From: Kribbella jejuensis
Lineage (GTDB): Bacteria; Actinomycetota; Actinomycetes; Propionibacteriales; Kribbellaceae
DNA: 64,000 nt
Assembly: GCF_006715085.1 (NCBI RefSeq)
Contig: NZ_VFMM01000001.1
Span: 2,294,001-2,358,000 of the forward strand
Direction: 5' to 3'
In this document: piece by piece, positions 54,180-63,312 of the stretch
How the letters are laid out: each line of letters starts with the position of its first letter
Numbering within the stretch: position 1 is the first letter of the stretch
The notes under the pieces: model-generated
What the model saw: only the letters and a program-made list of their open reading frames with translations
The model's database searches: none
What the model was told of the DNA's origin: nothing
Translations under genes and position numbers: made by a program

Positions 54180-54794
54180 TTGAAGCTCACGAAGTTCGCA
54201 CATGCCTGTGTCCGGTTGGAGAAGGACGGCAAGGTACTGCTGATCGACCCGGGCGTGTTCTCCGAGAGCGCGGCCTTCGAGCAGGCGGACGCGGTCCTGA
54301 TCACCCACGAGCACCCCGACCACGTCGACGCCGAGCGACTGAAGAGGCTGCAGGCACCGATCTTCACCACGGCGGGCGTCGCGGCCGGGCTCGATGACGA
54401 GCGGGTCACGGTGGTGGCGGACGGACAGTCGTTCGAGGCGGCCGGCTTCACGGTCCGGGCGTACGGCAAGGACCACGCGGTGATCCTGCCGGAGCTCGGC
54501 GTACCGTGCGAGAACATCGGCTTGCTGATCGAGGACGCCGTCTACCACCCGGGCGACTCGTTCACCCAGCCGGACCGCGAGGTGCACACCAACCTGGTCC
54601 CGATCTCCGGCCCGTGGTTCTCGCTGCCGTCGGCCGTCGAGTACGCCCGCTCCGTCAAGGCACAGCAAACGGTGGGCATCCACAACGCCCTGCTCAGCGA
54701 CGTCGGCCTCGGCATGATGCAACGCTGGATCGGCGAGGCCGGTGGCCGCCCGTACCACGGCCTGACCCCGGGTCAGTCGATCGAGCTCAGCTGA
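54180..54794 (+). CDS. Metallo-beta-lactamase-fold hydrolase (UlaG-like)
   Basis: 204 residues. LITHEHPDHVD gives the HxHxDH motif (His43, His45, Asp47, His48), preceded by LLIDPGVFSES; VYHPGDSF supplies another ligand. It resembles small UlaG/RNaseZ-like hydrolases. TTG start with AGGAG 6 bases upstream, one base after the menF stop, so it is co-transcribed with menF; no role in quinone synthesis is known. Confidence 0.85.
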   Translation: MKLTKFAHACVRLEKDGKVLLIDPGVFSESAAFEQADAVLITHEHPDHVDAERLKRLQAPIFTTAGVAAGLDDERVTVVADGQSFEAAGFTVRAYGKDHAVILPELGVPCENIGLLIEDAVYHPGDSFTQPDREVHTNLVPISGPWFSLPSAVEYARSVKAQQTVGIHNALLSDVGLGMMQRWIGEAGGRPYHGLTPGQSIELS

Positions 54795-55617
54795 ACTCGA
54801 CGTCGACGAAGTCGGCCACCGGGCGGTAGCCCGCCTGGTGGTAGATCTTGTTGGAGGTCGGGTTGGCCAGGTCGGTGTAGAGGCAGGCCTGGTTGCCGCT
54901 GGCAAGGATGTTGGCGCTGACCTGGCTGGTCAGGGCGCCGGCGTACCCGTGCCGCCGGTGCTCGGGCGGCGTGTAGACCGGGCCGACGCGGCAGACGCCG
55001 TACAGCGGCAGGTGGTAGCCGACCATGCTGACCGGTTCGCCGTCGACCTCCCAGATCCACAGCGTGCCCTGCTCCAGGTGCCGCTCGGCCCACTCGCGGT
55101 TGTGGGTCGCGACCTCGTCGGCGACCTCGGCGGCGAAGCCGTCCGCCCAGGCGGCGACCAGGCCGACGTCGTCCACACGCATCAGCCGGGCGGTGCCGTC
55201 CGCCTGGAGCAGCGTGAGCTCGATCAGCTTGTGCAAGCGGGTGCCACGCGTCTCGATCGCCTCGCCGCCGCGCAGCTCGCACCACCGCCGCCCGAACCGC
55301 ATCGCCGCGGGCCGATCACCCGCCACCCCCTTGAGATCCGGCAGTACCGCGGCATACGCGTCGGCGATCGGCTCAGCAAGATCCTCCCGGAGTGCACCGA
55401 CGTACACCCCGCGCCCCGGCGTCCGCATGGCCACCCCTACGACGTCCGGGTCGTGCACGGACACGAAGTACGACGGTTCGTCCTCAGCACCCGCCGTACC
55501 GGTGGCGCGTTCGTGGACGTTGCTCATGATGATCGTGTGCAGCACCGGATCCTGTTGCAGGAAAGGGAAAACCGTCTGCTCGAAGGCCTGCGGATCGCTC
55601 GTCACCCGGACATCCAT
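54787..55617 (-). CDS. GNAT-family N-acetyltransferase
   Basis: 276 residues. The C-terminal half holds the acetyl-CoA motif (VGPVYTPPEHRRHGYAGALTSQVSANIL) and the ending CLYTDLANPTSNKIYHQAGYRPVADFVDVEF. The N-terminal half is a diverged GNAT-like lobe, as in proteins annotated FR47-like. Substrate unknown. Convergent with the metallo-hydrolase gene (8-base overlap). Confidence 0.88.
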   Translation of the reverse strand: MDVRVTSDPQAFEQTVFPFLQQDPVLHTIIMSNVHERATGTAGAEDEPSYFVSVHDPDVVGVAMRTPGRGVYVGALREDLAEPIADAYAAVLPDLKGVAGDRPAAMRFGRRWCELRGGEAIETRGTRLHKLIELTLLQADGTARLMRVDDVGLVAAWADGFAAEVADEVATHNREWAERHLEQGTLWIWEVDGEPVSMVGYHLPLYGVCRVGPVYTPPEHRRHGYAGALTSQVSANILASGNQACLYTDLANPTSNKIYHQAGYRPVADFVDVEFS

Positions 55618-55673
55618 GCAGCGGAGCGTACGCCTGACCGCCCCGAACGGTCGCCCGGATTTACACTGCGACC

Positions 55674-56309
55674 ATGTCCACCACGCGGTTGCTGCTGCTC
55701 GGGGTCGTGCGGATCTTCCAGCCGGCGTACGGGTACCAGCTGCGCCGCGAGCTGCTCACCTGGAACGTGCAGGACTGGGCCAACATCAATCCCGGCTCGA
55801 TCTACACCGGTCTGCGGACGCTGGCCAAGCACGGGTACCTGCAGGAGCTGGAGCAGGACGGCGCGCACCGGCCCGGGCGTACGTCGTACAAGCTGACCAC
55901 GGACGGCGAGACGGAGTACTTCTCGCTGCTGCGCGGCATGTTGTGGACCGTCGACGGGTTCCACCCGGACAAGATGCAGGCCACGATCAGCTTCATGTGG
56001 TCGCTGCGCCGCGACGAGGTGATCGCCGCGCTCGAGGCACGGATCACGCAGCTGGAGTCGTGGCTGAAGTCCGAGCCGTTCTCCGAGCGGCAGATCCTGG
56101 AGGACCCTGGTACGCCGAACCACGTGGTCGAGATGTTCCGGATCACCACCGCGCGCGACAGCGGCGAGCTGCAGTGGACGCGGGATTTCCTGGGCCGAAT
56201 CCGGAACGGCGACTACTCCTTCGCCGGCGAACCCGCCGACTGGACGCCCTACCCGGGCATGGTCACGCACTGGGGGGAGATCCCCGACCCGCCCCCGAGA
56301 ACTTCCTGA
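55674..56309 (+). CDS. PadR-family transcriptional regulator
   Basis: 211 residues. The winged HTH is LLLLGVVRIFQPAYGYQLRRELLTW, then NPGSIYTGLRTLAKHGYLQELEQ, then RTSYKLTTDGETEYFSLL. The C-terminal dimer domain is of the PadR_C/Vir type. A -10-like TACACT ends 6 bases before the ATG and no ribosome-binding site is present, so it is probably leaderless. It is followed by an ABC exporter whose promoter carries a 24-bp palindrome. Confidence 0.92.
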   Translation: MSTTRLLLLGVVRIFQPAYGYQLRRELLTWNVQDWANINPGSIYTGLRTLAKHGYLQELEQDGAHRPGRTSYKLTTDGETEYFSLLRGMLWTVDGFHPDKMQATISFMWSLRRDEVIAALEARITQLESWLKSEPFSERQILEDPGTPNHVVEMFRITTARDSGELQWTRDFLGRIRNGDYSFAGEPADWTPYPGMVTHWGEIPDPPPRTS

Positions 56310-56354
56310 TCTCGTCCTGAACCGACATAATCAAGATTGACTAGTCAATCTTGA
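56303..56354 (+). promoter_or_regulatory. Promoter and perfect palindromic operator of the ABC exporter genes
   Basis: TTCCTG (56303-56308), a 17-base spacer and CATAAT (56326-56331). Directly downstream is a perfect 24-bp palindrome (56331-56354) with half-site TCAAGATTGACT. The -35 overlaps the padR stop region. A repressor, most likely the PadR protein, should block the transcription start here. Confidence 0.75.
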
Positions 56355-56372
56355 GTAGTCACACTGACTCGC

Positions 56373-57359
56373 ATGATGATCGAAGCGCGCGGGCTGGTGC
56401 GGACGTTCAAGACGAAGCGGGGGGCGGTCCAGGCCGTCCAGGGGGTTGATCTCGATGTGGCCGACGGCGAGATCGTCGGCTTCCTGGGCCCGAACGGGGC
56501 CGGCAAGACCACGACGATGCGGATGCTCGCGACGCTTATCAAGCCGACCAGCGGGACCGCGACGGTCGCCGGGTGCGATCTCGCGAAGGACCCGGTCGGC
56601 GTCCGCCGCGGCATCGGGTACGTGCCGCAGAGCGGCTCCACGCTGCCCGAGGCGGTGGCCGGCGACGAGGTGGTCGACCACGCCCGGCTGTACGGCGTGC
56701 CGAAGGCGAAAGCGGCCGCGGACGGTCAGCGCCTGTTCGAGGAGCTGGACCTGCCCGGGCTGTGGCGCCGGCAGTGCAAGACCCTGTCCGGCGGGCAGCG
56801 CCGGCGACTGGACATCGTGATGGGCCTGATCCACGATCCGAAGCTGATCTTCCTGGACGAGCCAACCACCGGCCTCGACCCGCAGGCCCGGGCGAACCTC
56901 TGGGAGCACATCCGCGGCCTGCGGGACCGCGGCGCGACGATCTTCCTGACCACGCACTACCTGGACGAGGCGGACGCGCTGTGTGACCGGATCCTGGTCA
57001 TCGACCACGGCCGGATCGTTGCCTCCGGCACGCCGGAGAACCTCAAGCAGCAAGTTTCCGGCGACGCTGTCCGGCTCAGTCTCGCGGAGGCCGCGCAGGC
57101 GCCGGCGGTGATGAAGATCGTCCGCGAGCTCGACGGTGCCGTCGAGGTGGAGGCCGACGACGACGTGGTCGGGTTCCGGATCCCGCGCGGCGGGTCGGTG
57201 CTGCCCGGCCTGCTCCGCTCGATCGATGCCCAGGGCATCGAGTTGCACGGGGTCGAGGTTCACCGGCCGACCCTGGACGACGTTTTCCTGACCATGACCG
57301 GTCGTTCGTTGCGCGACGAGGGCGCCACGCCCGAGGTGGAGAAGGAGTCTGCAGCATGA
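56373..57359 (+). CDS. ABC transporter ATP-binding protein, DrrA type
   Basis: 328 residues. Walker A is GPNGAGKTT, the Q-loop is in GYVPQSGS, the signature is LSGGQRRRLD, Walker B is LIFLDEPTTGLD and the H-loop is TTHYLDEAD. The C-terminal DUF4162 extension is typical of the daunorubicin/multidrug exporter DrrA family. The stop overlaps the permease gene by 4 bases. Confidence 0.95.
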   Translation: MMIEARGLVRTFKTKRGAVQAVQGVDLDVADGEIVGFLGPNGAGKTTTMRMLATLIKPTSGTATVAGCDLAKDPVGVRRGIGYVPQSGSTLPEAVAGDEVVDHARLYGVPKAKAAADGQRLFEELDLPGLWRRQCKTLSGGQRRRLDIVMGLIHDPKLIFLDEPTTGLDPQARANLWEHIRGLRDRGATIFLTTHYLDEADALCDRILVIDHGRIVASGTPENLKQQVSGDAVRLSLAEAAQAPAVMKIVRELDGAVEVEADDDVVGFRIPRGGSVLPGLLRSIDAQGIELHGVEVHRPTLDDVFLTMTGRSLRDEGATPEVEKESAA

Positions 57360-58120
57360 CCGTCCTCCGTGAGACCTGGATCGTGTTCCACCGGGCGATG
57401 CGGTTGTCGCTGCGGAACCCGATGTGGTCGATCCTGATGCTCAGCCAGCCGCTGATGTACCTGTTCCTGTTCGGCCCGCTGCTCAAGCCGATCACCGCGC
57501 AGATCAGCCAGGGCCATGCCACCAACGCCTACCAGGTGTTCATCCCCGGCCTGATCGTGCAGCTCGGGATGTTCGGCGCGATGTTCGTCGGCTTCGGCCT
57601 GATCGCGGAGTACCGGGCCGGTGTCATCGAGGCGGACCGGGTCACCCCGGCCTCCCGGATCGCGCTGATGGCCGGGCGGGTACTGCGGGACGTCGTCGTG
57701 CTCGTCGTACAGTCCGTGCTCCTGCTGCTCGCCGCACTCCCCCTGGGGCTGCGGGCACCGTGGGGCGGCGTCCTGCTGTCGCTGGTGATCGTCGCGCTGC
57801 TCGGCGCCACGTTCGCCTCGCTGTCGTACTCGGTCGCGCTGATCACCAAGAGCGAGGACGCGCTGGCCCCGCTGCTGAACGGCATCGCCATGCCGCTCCT
57901 GCTGCTGTCCGGCATCCTCCTGCCGATGCAGATCGGCCCGAAGTGGCTGCAGCACCTGTCCGACATCAGCCCGCTCAAGCACGTGGTCAACGGCGTCCGC
58001 GCCCTGTTCCGCGGCGACATCAGCAGCTCGGCCTCGCTCTGGGGTCTGTTCTGGGTGGTCCTGCTCACCGTCATCGGCCTGACTGTCGGCGCACGGACCT
58101 TCCGGAAGGAATCTGCTTAG
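57356..58120 (+). CDS. ABC-2 type permease, DrrB type
   Basis: 254 residues with six helices. It begins TWIVFHRAMRLSLRNPMWSILMLSQPLMYLFLFGP and contains GLIAEYRAGVIEADRVTPASRIALMAGRVLRDVV and LSGILLPMQIGPKWLQHLSDISPLKHVV, both hallmarks of DrrB/ABC2 membrane proteins. With the preceding ATPase it forms an exporter of a lipophilic substrate, probably inducible through the PadR regulator. Confidence 0.95.
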   Translation: MTVLRETWIVFHRAMRLSLRNPMWSILMLSQPLMYLFLFGPLLKPITAQISQGHATNAYQVFIPGLIVQLGMFGAMFVGFGLIAEYRAGVIEADRVTPASRIALMAGRVLRDVVVLVVQSVLLLLAALPLGLRAPWGGVLLSLVIVALLGATFASLSYSVALITKSEDALAPLLNGIAMPLLLLSGILLPMQIGPKWLQHLSDISPLKHVVNGVRALFRGDISSSASLWGLFWVVLLTVIGLTVGARTFRKESA

Positions 58121-58136
58121 TGTTCATCGCGGTGTT

Positions 58137-58164
58137 GCATGGCGGCGCTACGGTGCCGCCATGC
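58137..58164 (+). other. Inverted repeat covering the start codon of the mannosyltransferase gene
   Basis: GCATGGCGGC (58137-58146) and GCCGCCATGC (58155-58164) are perfect 10-bp arms around GCTACGGT. The ATG at 58161 is inside the right arm, and a -10-like TACGGT (58149-58154) fills the loop. In readthrough RNA from the exporter genes the start codon would be sealed in a stem; a transcript starting at the ATG would escape. It could instead be a repressor site. Confidence 0.6.
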
Positions 58165-59564
58165 GCTCGCCGATGGTCCGTGGGGTCGTCGGCGCTGTCG
58201 TAGTCGCCCTTGCCAGCCTGGTGACGTCCGTGGTGCCGCGGTCTTCTTGGGTAGCCTCGTTCCCGCTGCGCGACTCCCTGCCCGGCCGGATGGTCGGGCT
58301 GACGTTCATGGTGGCCGGGCTCGGCTTGATGTCTTGGGCCTGGCTGACCGTGGGCCGGCGAGTGATGGCCGGCGAGAAGCTCCCGCTGCTGAGGATGACG
58401 GCGTGCTGGAGCATCCCGCTCCTGCTGGCGCCGCCTCTGTTCAGCCGCGACGCCTGGAGCTACGCCGCCCAAGGCGCACTGGTGGCGGAGGGCTACAACC
58501 CTTACGAGGTAGGGCCCGGCGTACTGTCCGGCCACATCGTCGAGGCCGTGGATCCCATGTGGATGCAGACACCTGCACCGTACGGCCCTGTGCCGCTGGC
58601 GTACGGCGGTCTGGTCGCGCACCTGACCATGAACCCGTACCTGCTCATGCTGGCGCACCGCCTCCTCGCAGTACTCGGCGTGGTGCTCATAGCGTGGGCC
58701 GTACCGCGCCTTGCGACCGCGTGTCGCGTCGACCCGGCCTTCGCGACCTGGCTGGTCGTACTGAACCCCATGCTGATCACCCACGGCATCGGCGCAGCCC
58801 ACAACGACATGCTGATGCTCGGACTCGCCTGCAGCGCGTTCGCACTGGCCCTGACAGGCCATTGGGGTACGGCGGCTGTCGTGGCGGGTTCTGCGGCCGC
58901 GGTGAAGCTCCCGGGCGGACTGGTCGCCATAGCGATCGCAGCAGTGATGAGCCCGCTGGCGGGACGACTACACCGCCTTGCGAGTCTTGGGATCGCGGGA
59001 GCTGTCTCCGTGCTGACCCTGGTCACCGTCGGCGCCCTGACCGGTGTGGGCTCCGGCTGGCTCGGTGCACTCGACGTACCCGGACTGGTTCGTTCGCCGT
59101 TCTCCATCGCCAACCTCATCGGCATGGCGGCGTCCGGCGTACTCGGCTGGCTCGGTGAGAACACTGCGGCCGCACAGGCGCTGCAGATCGTCCGGCTGAT
59201 CGGCATGGTCGCAGCACTCGGCCTGATCGCCTGGCTGAGCCTCAGGTCGTCCATCCACTACGCCGCGCGCGCTGTAGGAGTCGCCCTGCTCGCGGTTGTC
59301 GTTCTAGGTCCAAGCGCGCACGACTGGTATTTCCTGTGGTGCCTGCCGTTCCTCGCCGTCGCACGTCCCGGCCGGCGGCTGACCACGATCATCACCGCGG
59401 TCAGCCTGATCTTCACGATCGCGGCACCGCTCAACTCGTCACTGCGCGGTGCGACCATCCCGATCCTCACGACGACCGCACTGGTCATCGCGATCGCCCT
59501 GCCGCTCCTGAACCACCTCCGCACCCTGCAGCCGGCGCAGAAGGTCCCTGTTACAGCTGCTTGA
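58161..59564 (+). CDS. GT-C glycosyltransferase, MptB-like polyprenol-phosphomannose mannosyltransferase
   Basis: 467 residues, about twelve membrane helices. LFSRDAWSYAAQGALVAEGYNPYEVGP holds the acidic catalytic residue of the GT87/MptB group; TPAPYGPVPLAYGG, NPMLITHGIGAAHNDMLMLGL and AAAVKLPGG are the other family marks. Relatives elongate alpha-1,6-mannan of lipomannan-like glycans using polyprenyl-phosphate mannose outside the membrane. Convergent with menD (14-base overlap). Confidence 0.85.
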   Translation: MRSPMVRGVVGAVVVALASLVTSVVPRSSWVASFPLRDSLPGRMVGLTFMVAGLGLMSWAWLTVGRRVMAGEKLPLLRMTACWSIPLLLAPPLFSRDAWSYAAQGALVAEGYNPYEVGPGVLSGHIVEAVDPMWMQTPAPYGPVPLAYGGLVAHLTMNPYLLMLAHRLLAVLGVVLIAWAVPRLATACRVDPAFATWLVVLNPMLITHGIGAAHNDMLMLGLACSAFALALTGHWGTAAVVAGSAAAVKLPGGLVAIAIAAVMSPLAGRLHRLASLGIAGAVSVLTLVTVGALTGVGSGWLGALDVPGLVRSPFSIANLIGMAASGVLGWLGENTAAAQALQIVRLIGMVAALGLIAWLSLRSSIHYAARAVGVALLAVVVLGPSAHDWYFLWCLPFLAVARPGRRLTTIITAVSLIFTIAAPLNSSLRGATIPILTTTALVIAIALPLLNHLRTLQPAQKVPVTAA

Positions 59565-61191
59565 GCGCCTCCACGAGTGACTGGCTCAACGGCCGGTGGT
59601 CGTCTCGCGAGAGCCGTACCTCCACCACGTCCAGTCCGGCGACGGTCGGTGTGAGCGCAGCACGCAGCTCGTCGACGGTCCGCACCAGGGTGTACGGCGT
59701 ACCGCTGGCGGCGCACAGTGCGGACAGGTCGACGTTGTGCGGCGTACCGAAGACACGCTCGAAGTGCGTGGCATGGTCGGGATCGCCCTGCTCGAGCGTG
59801 GAGAAGATGCCGCCGCCGTTGTCGTTGACGACCACGATCCGCAGGTCCGGGCGGGCCTCGTCCGGCCCGATGATCAGGCCGTTGCTGTCGTGCAGGAACG
59901 CCAGGTCGCCGATCAGCGCGTACGTCGGCCCTGCGTTCGCCAGCGCAGCGCCGACGGCGGTGGAGATCGTGCCGTCGATGCCAGCCAGGCCGCGATTGGC
60001 GATGGTACGGATCGGGACGACCGGGGCGAGGTCGAGGTCGCGGACCGGGTTCGAGGAGGCGACGACGAGCATGCCGTCGGCACCGACCGCCTCACCGACG
60101 AGCGCTGCGACGCGCGGGCCGCTGAGCCCGTCCGCGAGCACCTTGTCGATGGCCGGCCGGGCGGCCTGGTCCGCGTCCTGCCATCGCTGCAGCCAGTCGG
60201 TCGTGTCGGCCGCGGTCACCGTCAGCCCGGACACCACAGCAGCCGCGCGGCGCGCCGGGTCCGGCCAGTGCCCGGTCGGCGAAACCACGATCACCTCGAC
60301 GTCCGGACGCGCCAGCAACTTCGAGATCGGCCGCGACAACGTCGGGTGCCCGAACACCAGCACCCGCTCGATCTCGTCTGCGAGAGTGCTTGCCTGTAGC
60401 AACAACCGGTACGCGCTGATCACGGACCGCCCGGTCCGCGCCCGGCTGGACGGCTCCGCGAACAGGGGCCACTGCCCAGCCTCCGCCACCAGCCGCGCGG
60501 CCTGCGAAGCGCCATCCCCTGCAACTACAACTGTTCGGGCCACCGGAGACACAGCCGCGGGTTGCGCAGTGGCAGCATGCACCGCAGTCCAAGGGCCTGT
60601 ACTGCGACCGTTGAGTGGCTCCGGCCACTCCGGACCGTCAGTAGGCACCAGCGGCTCGCTGAACGGGCAGTTGAGCTGCACCGGCCCCGGATCAGCCGAC
60701 CGCGCCCCGGTGGCGACAGCAACAGCCCGCGCAACCTGCGACCGCCAGTAAGCGACCTGCCCAACCTCACGAATCGGCGTCCCCATCTCGTGGAACAACC
60801 GCACCGCGGACCCGAAGACCTTCAACTGGTCCGTCGTCTGGTTCGCACCGCTACCTCTCAACGCCGGCGGCCGATCAGCGCTCAGCACGATCAACGGCAG
60901 CCCACTGTGCGACGCCTCCAGCACAGCAGGGTGCAGGTTGGCCACCGCCGTACCCGAGGTGGTCACCACAGGCACCGGCAGGCCATTACCGCGCATCAGG
61001 CCGATAGCCAGGAAGCCCGCAGTACGTTCATCGATGCGGACATGCAGCCGCAGCCGCCCGTCGCGATCAGCAGCCGCGAGCGCCAGAGCCAGTGGCGCAC
61101 TACGGGAGCCGGGTGAGACCACCGCCTCGCGTACACCGTTGCGGATCAGCTCGTCGACCACCACAGTCGCGAACGCTGTGGACGGGTTCAT
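59551..61191 (-). CDS. menD: SEPHCHC synthase MenD
   Basis: 546 residues, ThDP-dependent. It adds a succinyl semialdehyde unit from 2-oxoglutarate to isochorismate. VVDELIRNGVREAVVSPGSRSAPLALALA, HVRIDERTAGFLAIGLMRG and ALIGDLAFLHDSNGLI with VVVNDNGGGIFS are MenD signatures. ATG at 61191 overlaps menC by 4 bases; the longer frame is not conserved. Confidence 0.96.
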   Translation of the reverse strand: MNPSTAFATVVVDELIRNGVREAVVSPGSRSAPLALALAAADRDGRLRLHVRIDERTAGFLAIGLMRGNGLPVPVVTTSGTAVANLHPAVLEASHSGLPLIVLSADRPPALRGSGANQTTDQLKVFGSAVRLFHEMGTPIREVGQVAYWRSQVARAVAVATGARSADPGPVQLNCPFSEPLVPTDGPEWPEPLNGRSTGPWTAVHAATAQPAAVSPVARTVVVAGDGASQAARLVAEAGQWPLFAEPSSRARTGRSVISAYRLLLQASTLADEIERVLVFGHPTLSRPISKLLARPDVEVIVVSPTGHWPDPARRAAAVVSGLTVTAADTTDWLQRWQDADQAARPAIDKVLADGLSGPRVAALVGEAVGADGMLVVASSNPVRDLDLAPVVPIRTIANRGLAGIDGTISTAVGAALANAGPTYALIGDLAFLHDSNGLIIGPDEARPDLRIVVVNDNGGGIFSTLEQGDPDHATHFERVFGTPHNVDLSALCAASGTPYTLVRTVDELRAALTPTVAGLDVVEVRLSRDDHRPLSQSLVEALKQL

Positions 61192-62114
61192 CCGGCACTC
61201 CTTACTCGGGACAGGCGCTCTTCCCACACCCTGGTGCGTTCCGCGTCGGCACGTGCTGCCTGCAACAGCTGGGGATCCGGGGTGACACGTTTGACCGGCA
61301 GGAAGCCGTTGGTCGGAAGGAGGGGTTCTGCGACGACCTCCTGGGTGAACATCGACACCGTACCCAGACCGCATGCGTACGGAAGCTCCGGCAGCGCAGC
61401 GGCGAGTGCTACCCCCGCAGCGATTCCGACTGAGGTCTCGAGGGCTGACGAGACCACCACGGGCAGTCCGATCTGCTCCGCGATCTCCAGGCAGGCACGG
61501 ACACCACCGATCGGCTGCACCTTCAGTACGGCGATGTCGGCCGCGTCGAGCTTCTTCACCCGCAGCGGGTCCTCCGCCCGGCGGATCGACTCGTCAGCAG
61601 CAACGGGTACGTCCGTACGTCGCCGTACGTCTCTTAGCTCTTCCACAGTCGCGCAGGGCTGCTCGACGTACTCCAGGTCGAACCGCTGCAACTGCTTGAG
61701 GTGCTGCACCGCCTGGTCCACGGACCAGAGCCCATTGGCGTCGATGCGGACGCTGCCGTTGCCGATGGCATCCCGTACTGCTTCCACACGCTCCAAGTCG
61801 TCAGCGAGCGTCTGACCCGGCTCAGCCACCTTCACCTTGGCCGTACTGCACCCAGACGCCCTGACGATCTCGGCGGCTTTGGACGGCCCCACAGCAGGCA
61901 CTGTGCAGTTGACAGGCACCTGGTCGCGTACCGGTGCCGGCCAGCCGTCCTCGGCCGCCTCGCGCGCCGCGCGCAGCCAGGAGACGCATGTCGCGTCGTC
62001 GTAGTCCAGGAACGGGCTCCACTCGGCCCAGCCGGCAGGGCCTTCGTACAGCATGCCCTCGCGTACTGTGATGCCGCGGAACTTGTTCTTGAGGCCGATC
62101 GAGTACGTGATCAC
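61188..62114 (-). CDS. menC: o-Succinylbenzoate synthase MenC
   Basis: 308 residues, enolase superfamily. TAKVKVAEPG gives the catalytic Lys pair; RIDANGLWS, EYVEQPCA and AADESI give the three metal acids; VLKVQPIGG gives the second Lys. It dehydrates SHCHC to o-succinylbenzoate. GTG start, overlapping menE by 4 bases. Confidence 0.95.
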   Translation of the reverse strand: MITYSIGLKNKFRGITVREGMLYEGPAGWAEWSPFLDYDDATCVSWLRAAREAAEDGWPAPVRDQVPVNCTVPAVGPSKAAEIVRASGCSTAKVKVAEPGQTLADDLERVEAVRDAIGNGSVRIDANGLWSVDQAVQHLKQLQRFDLEYVEQPCATVEELRDVRRRTDVPVAADESIRRAEDPLRVKKLDAADIAVLKVQPIGGVRACLEIAEQIGLPVVVSSALETSVGIAAGVALAAALPELPYACGLGTVSMFTQEVVAEPLLPTNGFLPVKRVTPDPQLLQAARADAERTRVWEERLSRVRSAG

Positions 62115-63202
62115 CGGACGCCCTCGAGTAGCCGCTGCCGATCAACCTTGCCCGAGGCAAGCATCGGCAACGCCTCCAGCCGTACGACGTCCCGCGGAGC
62201 CCAGGCCCGAGGCAGCGTCGCGCTGACCCAGTCGCGCAGCTCGTCCCGCGACGGCTCGCCCACGACGAACGCGACCACCCGCGTCCCCCACTCGGCATCC
62301 GGAACGCCCAGCACTACAGCGTCCTTGAGCTCCGGGTGCTCGAGCAGCCGCGCCTGCACCGTCGTCAGCGTGACGTTCACGCCACCGGAGATCACCACGT
62401 CGTCCACGCGCCCGACGACCCGCAACCGGCCATCCACGAACTCGCCCCGGTCCTGCGTCCGGAACCAGCCGTCCCGCAGTACCTCGGCGGTGAGCTCGGG
62501 CCGCAGGCGGTACCCGGAGAAGAGTGTTCTCCCCTTGATGAGGATGCGCCCGCCGTCCAGGTCGATCAACGTACCGTCCAGCGGCACCCCGCCGTACACG
62601 CAACCGCTTCCCGTCTCGGTCATGCCGTACGCCGGGATCGCGTGCACGCCGGCGTCCCGCGCGCGCTGTTTGAGCGGCTCCGGCATCGATGCTCCGCCGA
62701 TGACGATCGCGTCGAACGACCGGAGCGCCTCCAGATCCGTGTCGAGGTACCGCGCGAGCTGGGTCGGCACCATCGCGGTGTAGCGCCGTCCGCCGGTCAG
62801 TTGCCGGGCGGCCTCGGTGAAGCTCTGGTTGAGCAGCACCGGCGTCGTGCCGGCGACCAGGGAGCGGGTGAGGATCTGCAGACCGCCGACGAAGTACGGC
62901 TTCATCGGCAGCAGCCACTGCCCCGGGCCGCCCAGCCGGTCGTGGGTGGCGGTCGCCGACGCGATCAACGCGTCCCGCGACAGCACCACACCTTTGGGCT
63001 CGCCTGACGAACCGGACGTCGTCAGTACGACGGCGCAGTCGTCCTCGACCGGCTCGTCCGGCGCGGCCGCCTGGCGGACCCGCGCGGCCCCGACGGCATC
63101 CTCCGGCACCGGCGCGAACGGCGTACCGCTCCCGTCGAGTACGTCGCTCAACGCGGACAGCACCGCATCCGGCGTACCGGGAATCAGCCGCAAGGTAGAC
63201 AT
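62111..63202 (-). CDS. menE: o-Succinylbenzoate-CoA ligase MenE
   Basis: 363 residues, shorter than typical ligases but common for actinobacterial MenE. The AMP-binding P-loop is [66 protein letters not shown] and [11 protein letters not shown] complete the fold. ATG at 63202; TAGGCT upstream could be a -10. First gene of the menE-menC-menD unit. Confidence 0.94.
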   Translation of the reverse strand: MSTLRLIPGTPDAVLSALSDVLDGSGTPFAPVPEDAVGAARVRQAAAPDEPVEDDCAVVLTTSGSSGEPKGVVLSRDALIASATATHDRLGGPGQWLLPMKPYFVGGLQILTRSLVAGTTPVLLNQSFTEAARQLTGGRRYTAMVPTQLARYLDTDLEALRSFDAIVIGGASMPEPLKQRARDAGVHAIPAYGMTETGSGCVYGGVPLDGTLIDLDGGRILIKGRTLFSGYRLRPELTAEVLRDGWFRTQDRGEFVDGRLRVVGRVDDVVISGGVNVTLTTVQARLLEHPELKDAVVLGVPDAEWGTRVVAFVVGEPSRDELRDWVSATLPRAWAPRDVVRLEALPMLASGKVDRQRLLEGVR

Positions 63203-63312
63203 GTCACTGTCGAGCCTACGGCCCGCGCTCGGCTCACAGCACGTTGGAGAGCTACGCCACACCCCTGGCCCGCGTCCGCCGGTCACCCGCCCGACTGACA
63301 GAATCGATGCTC

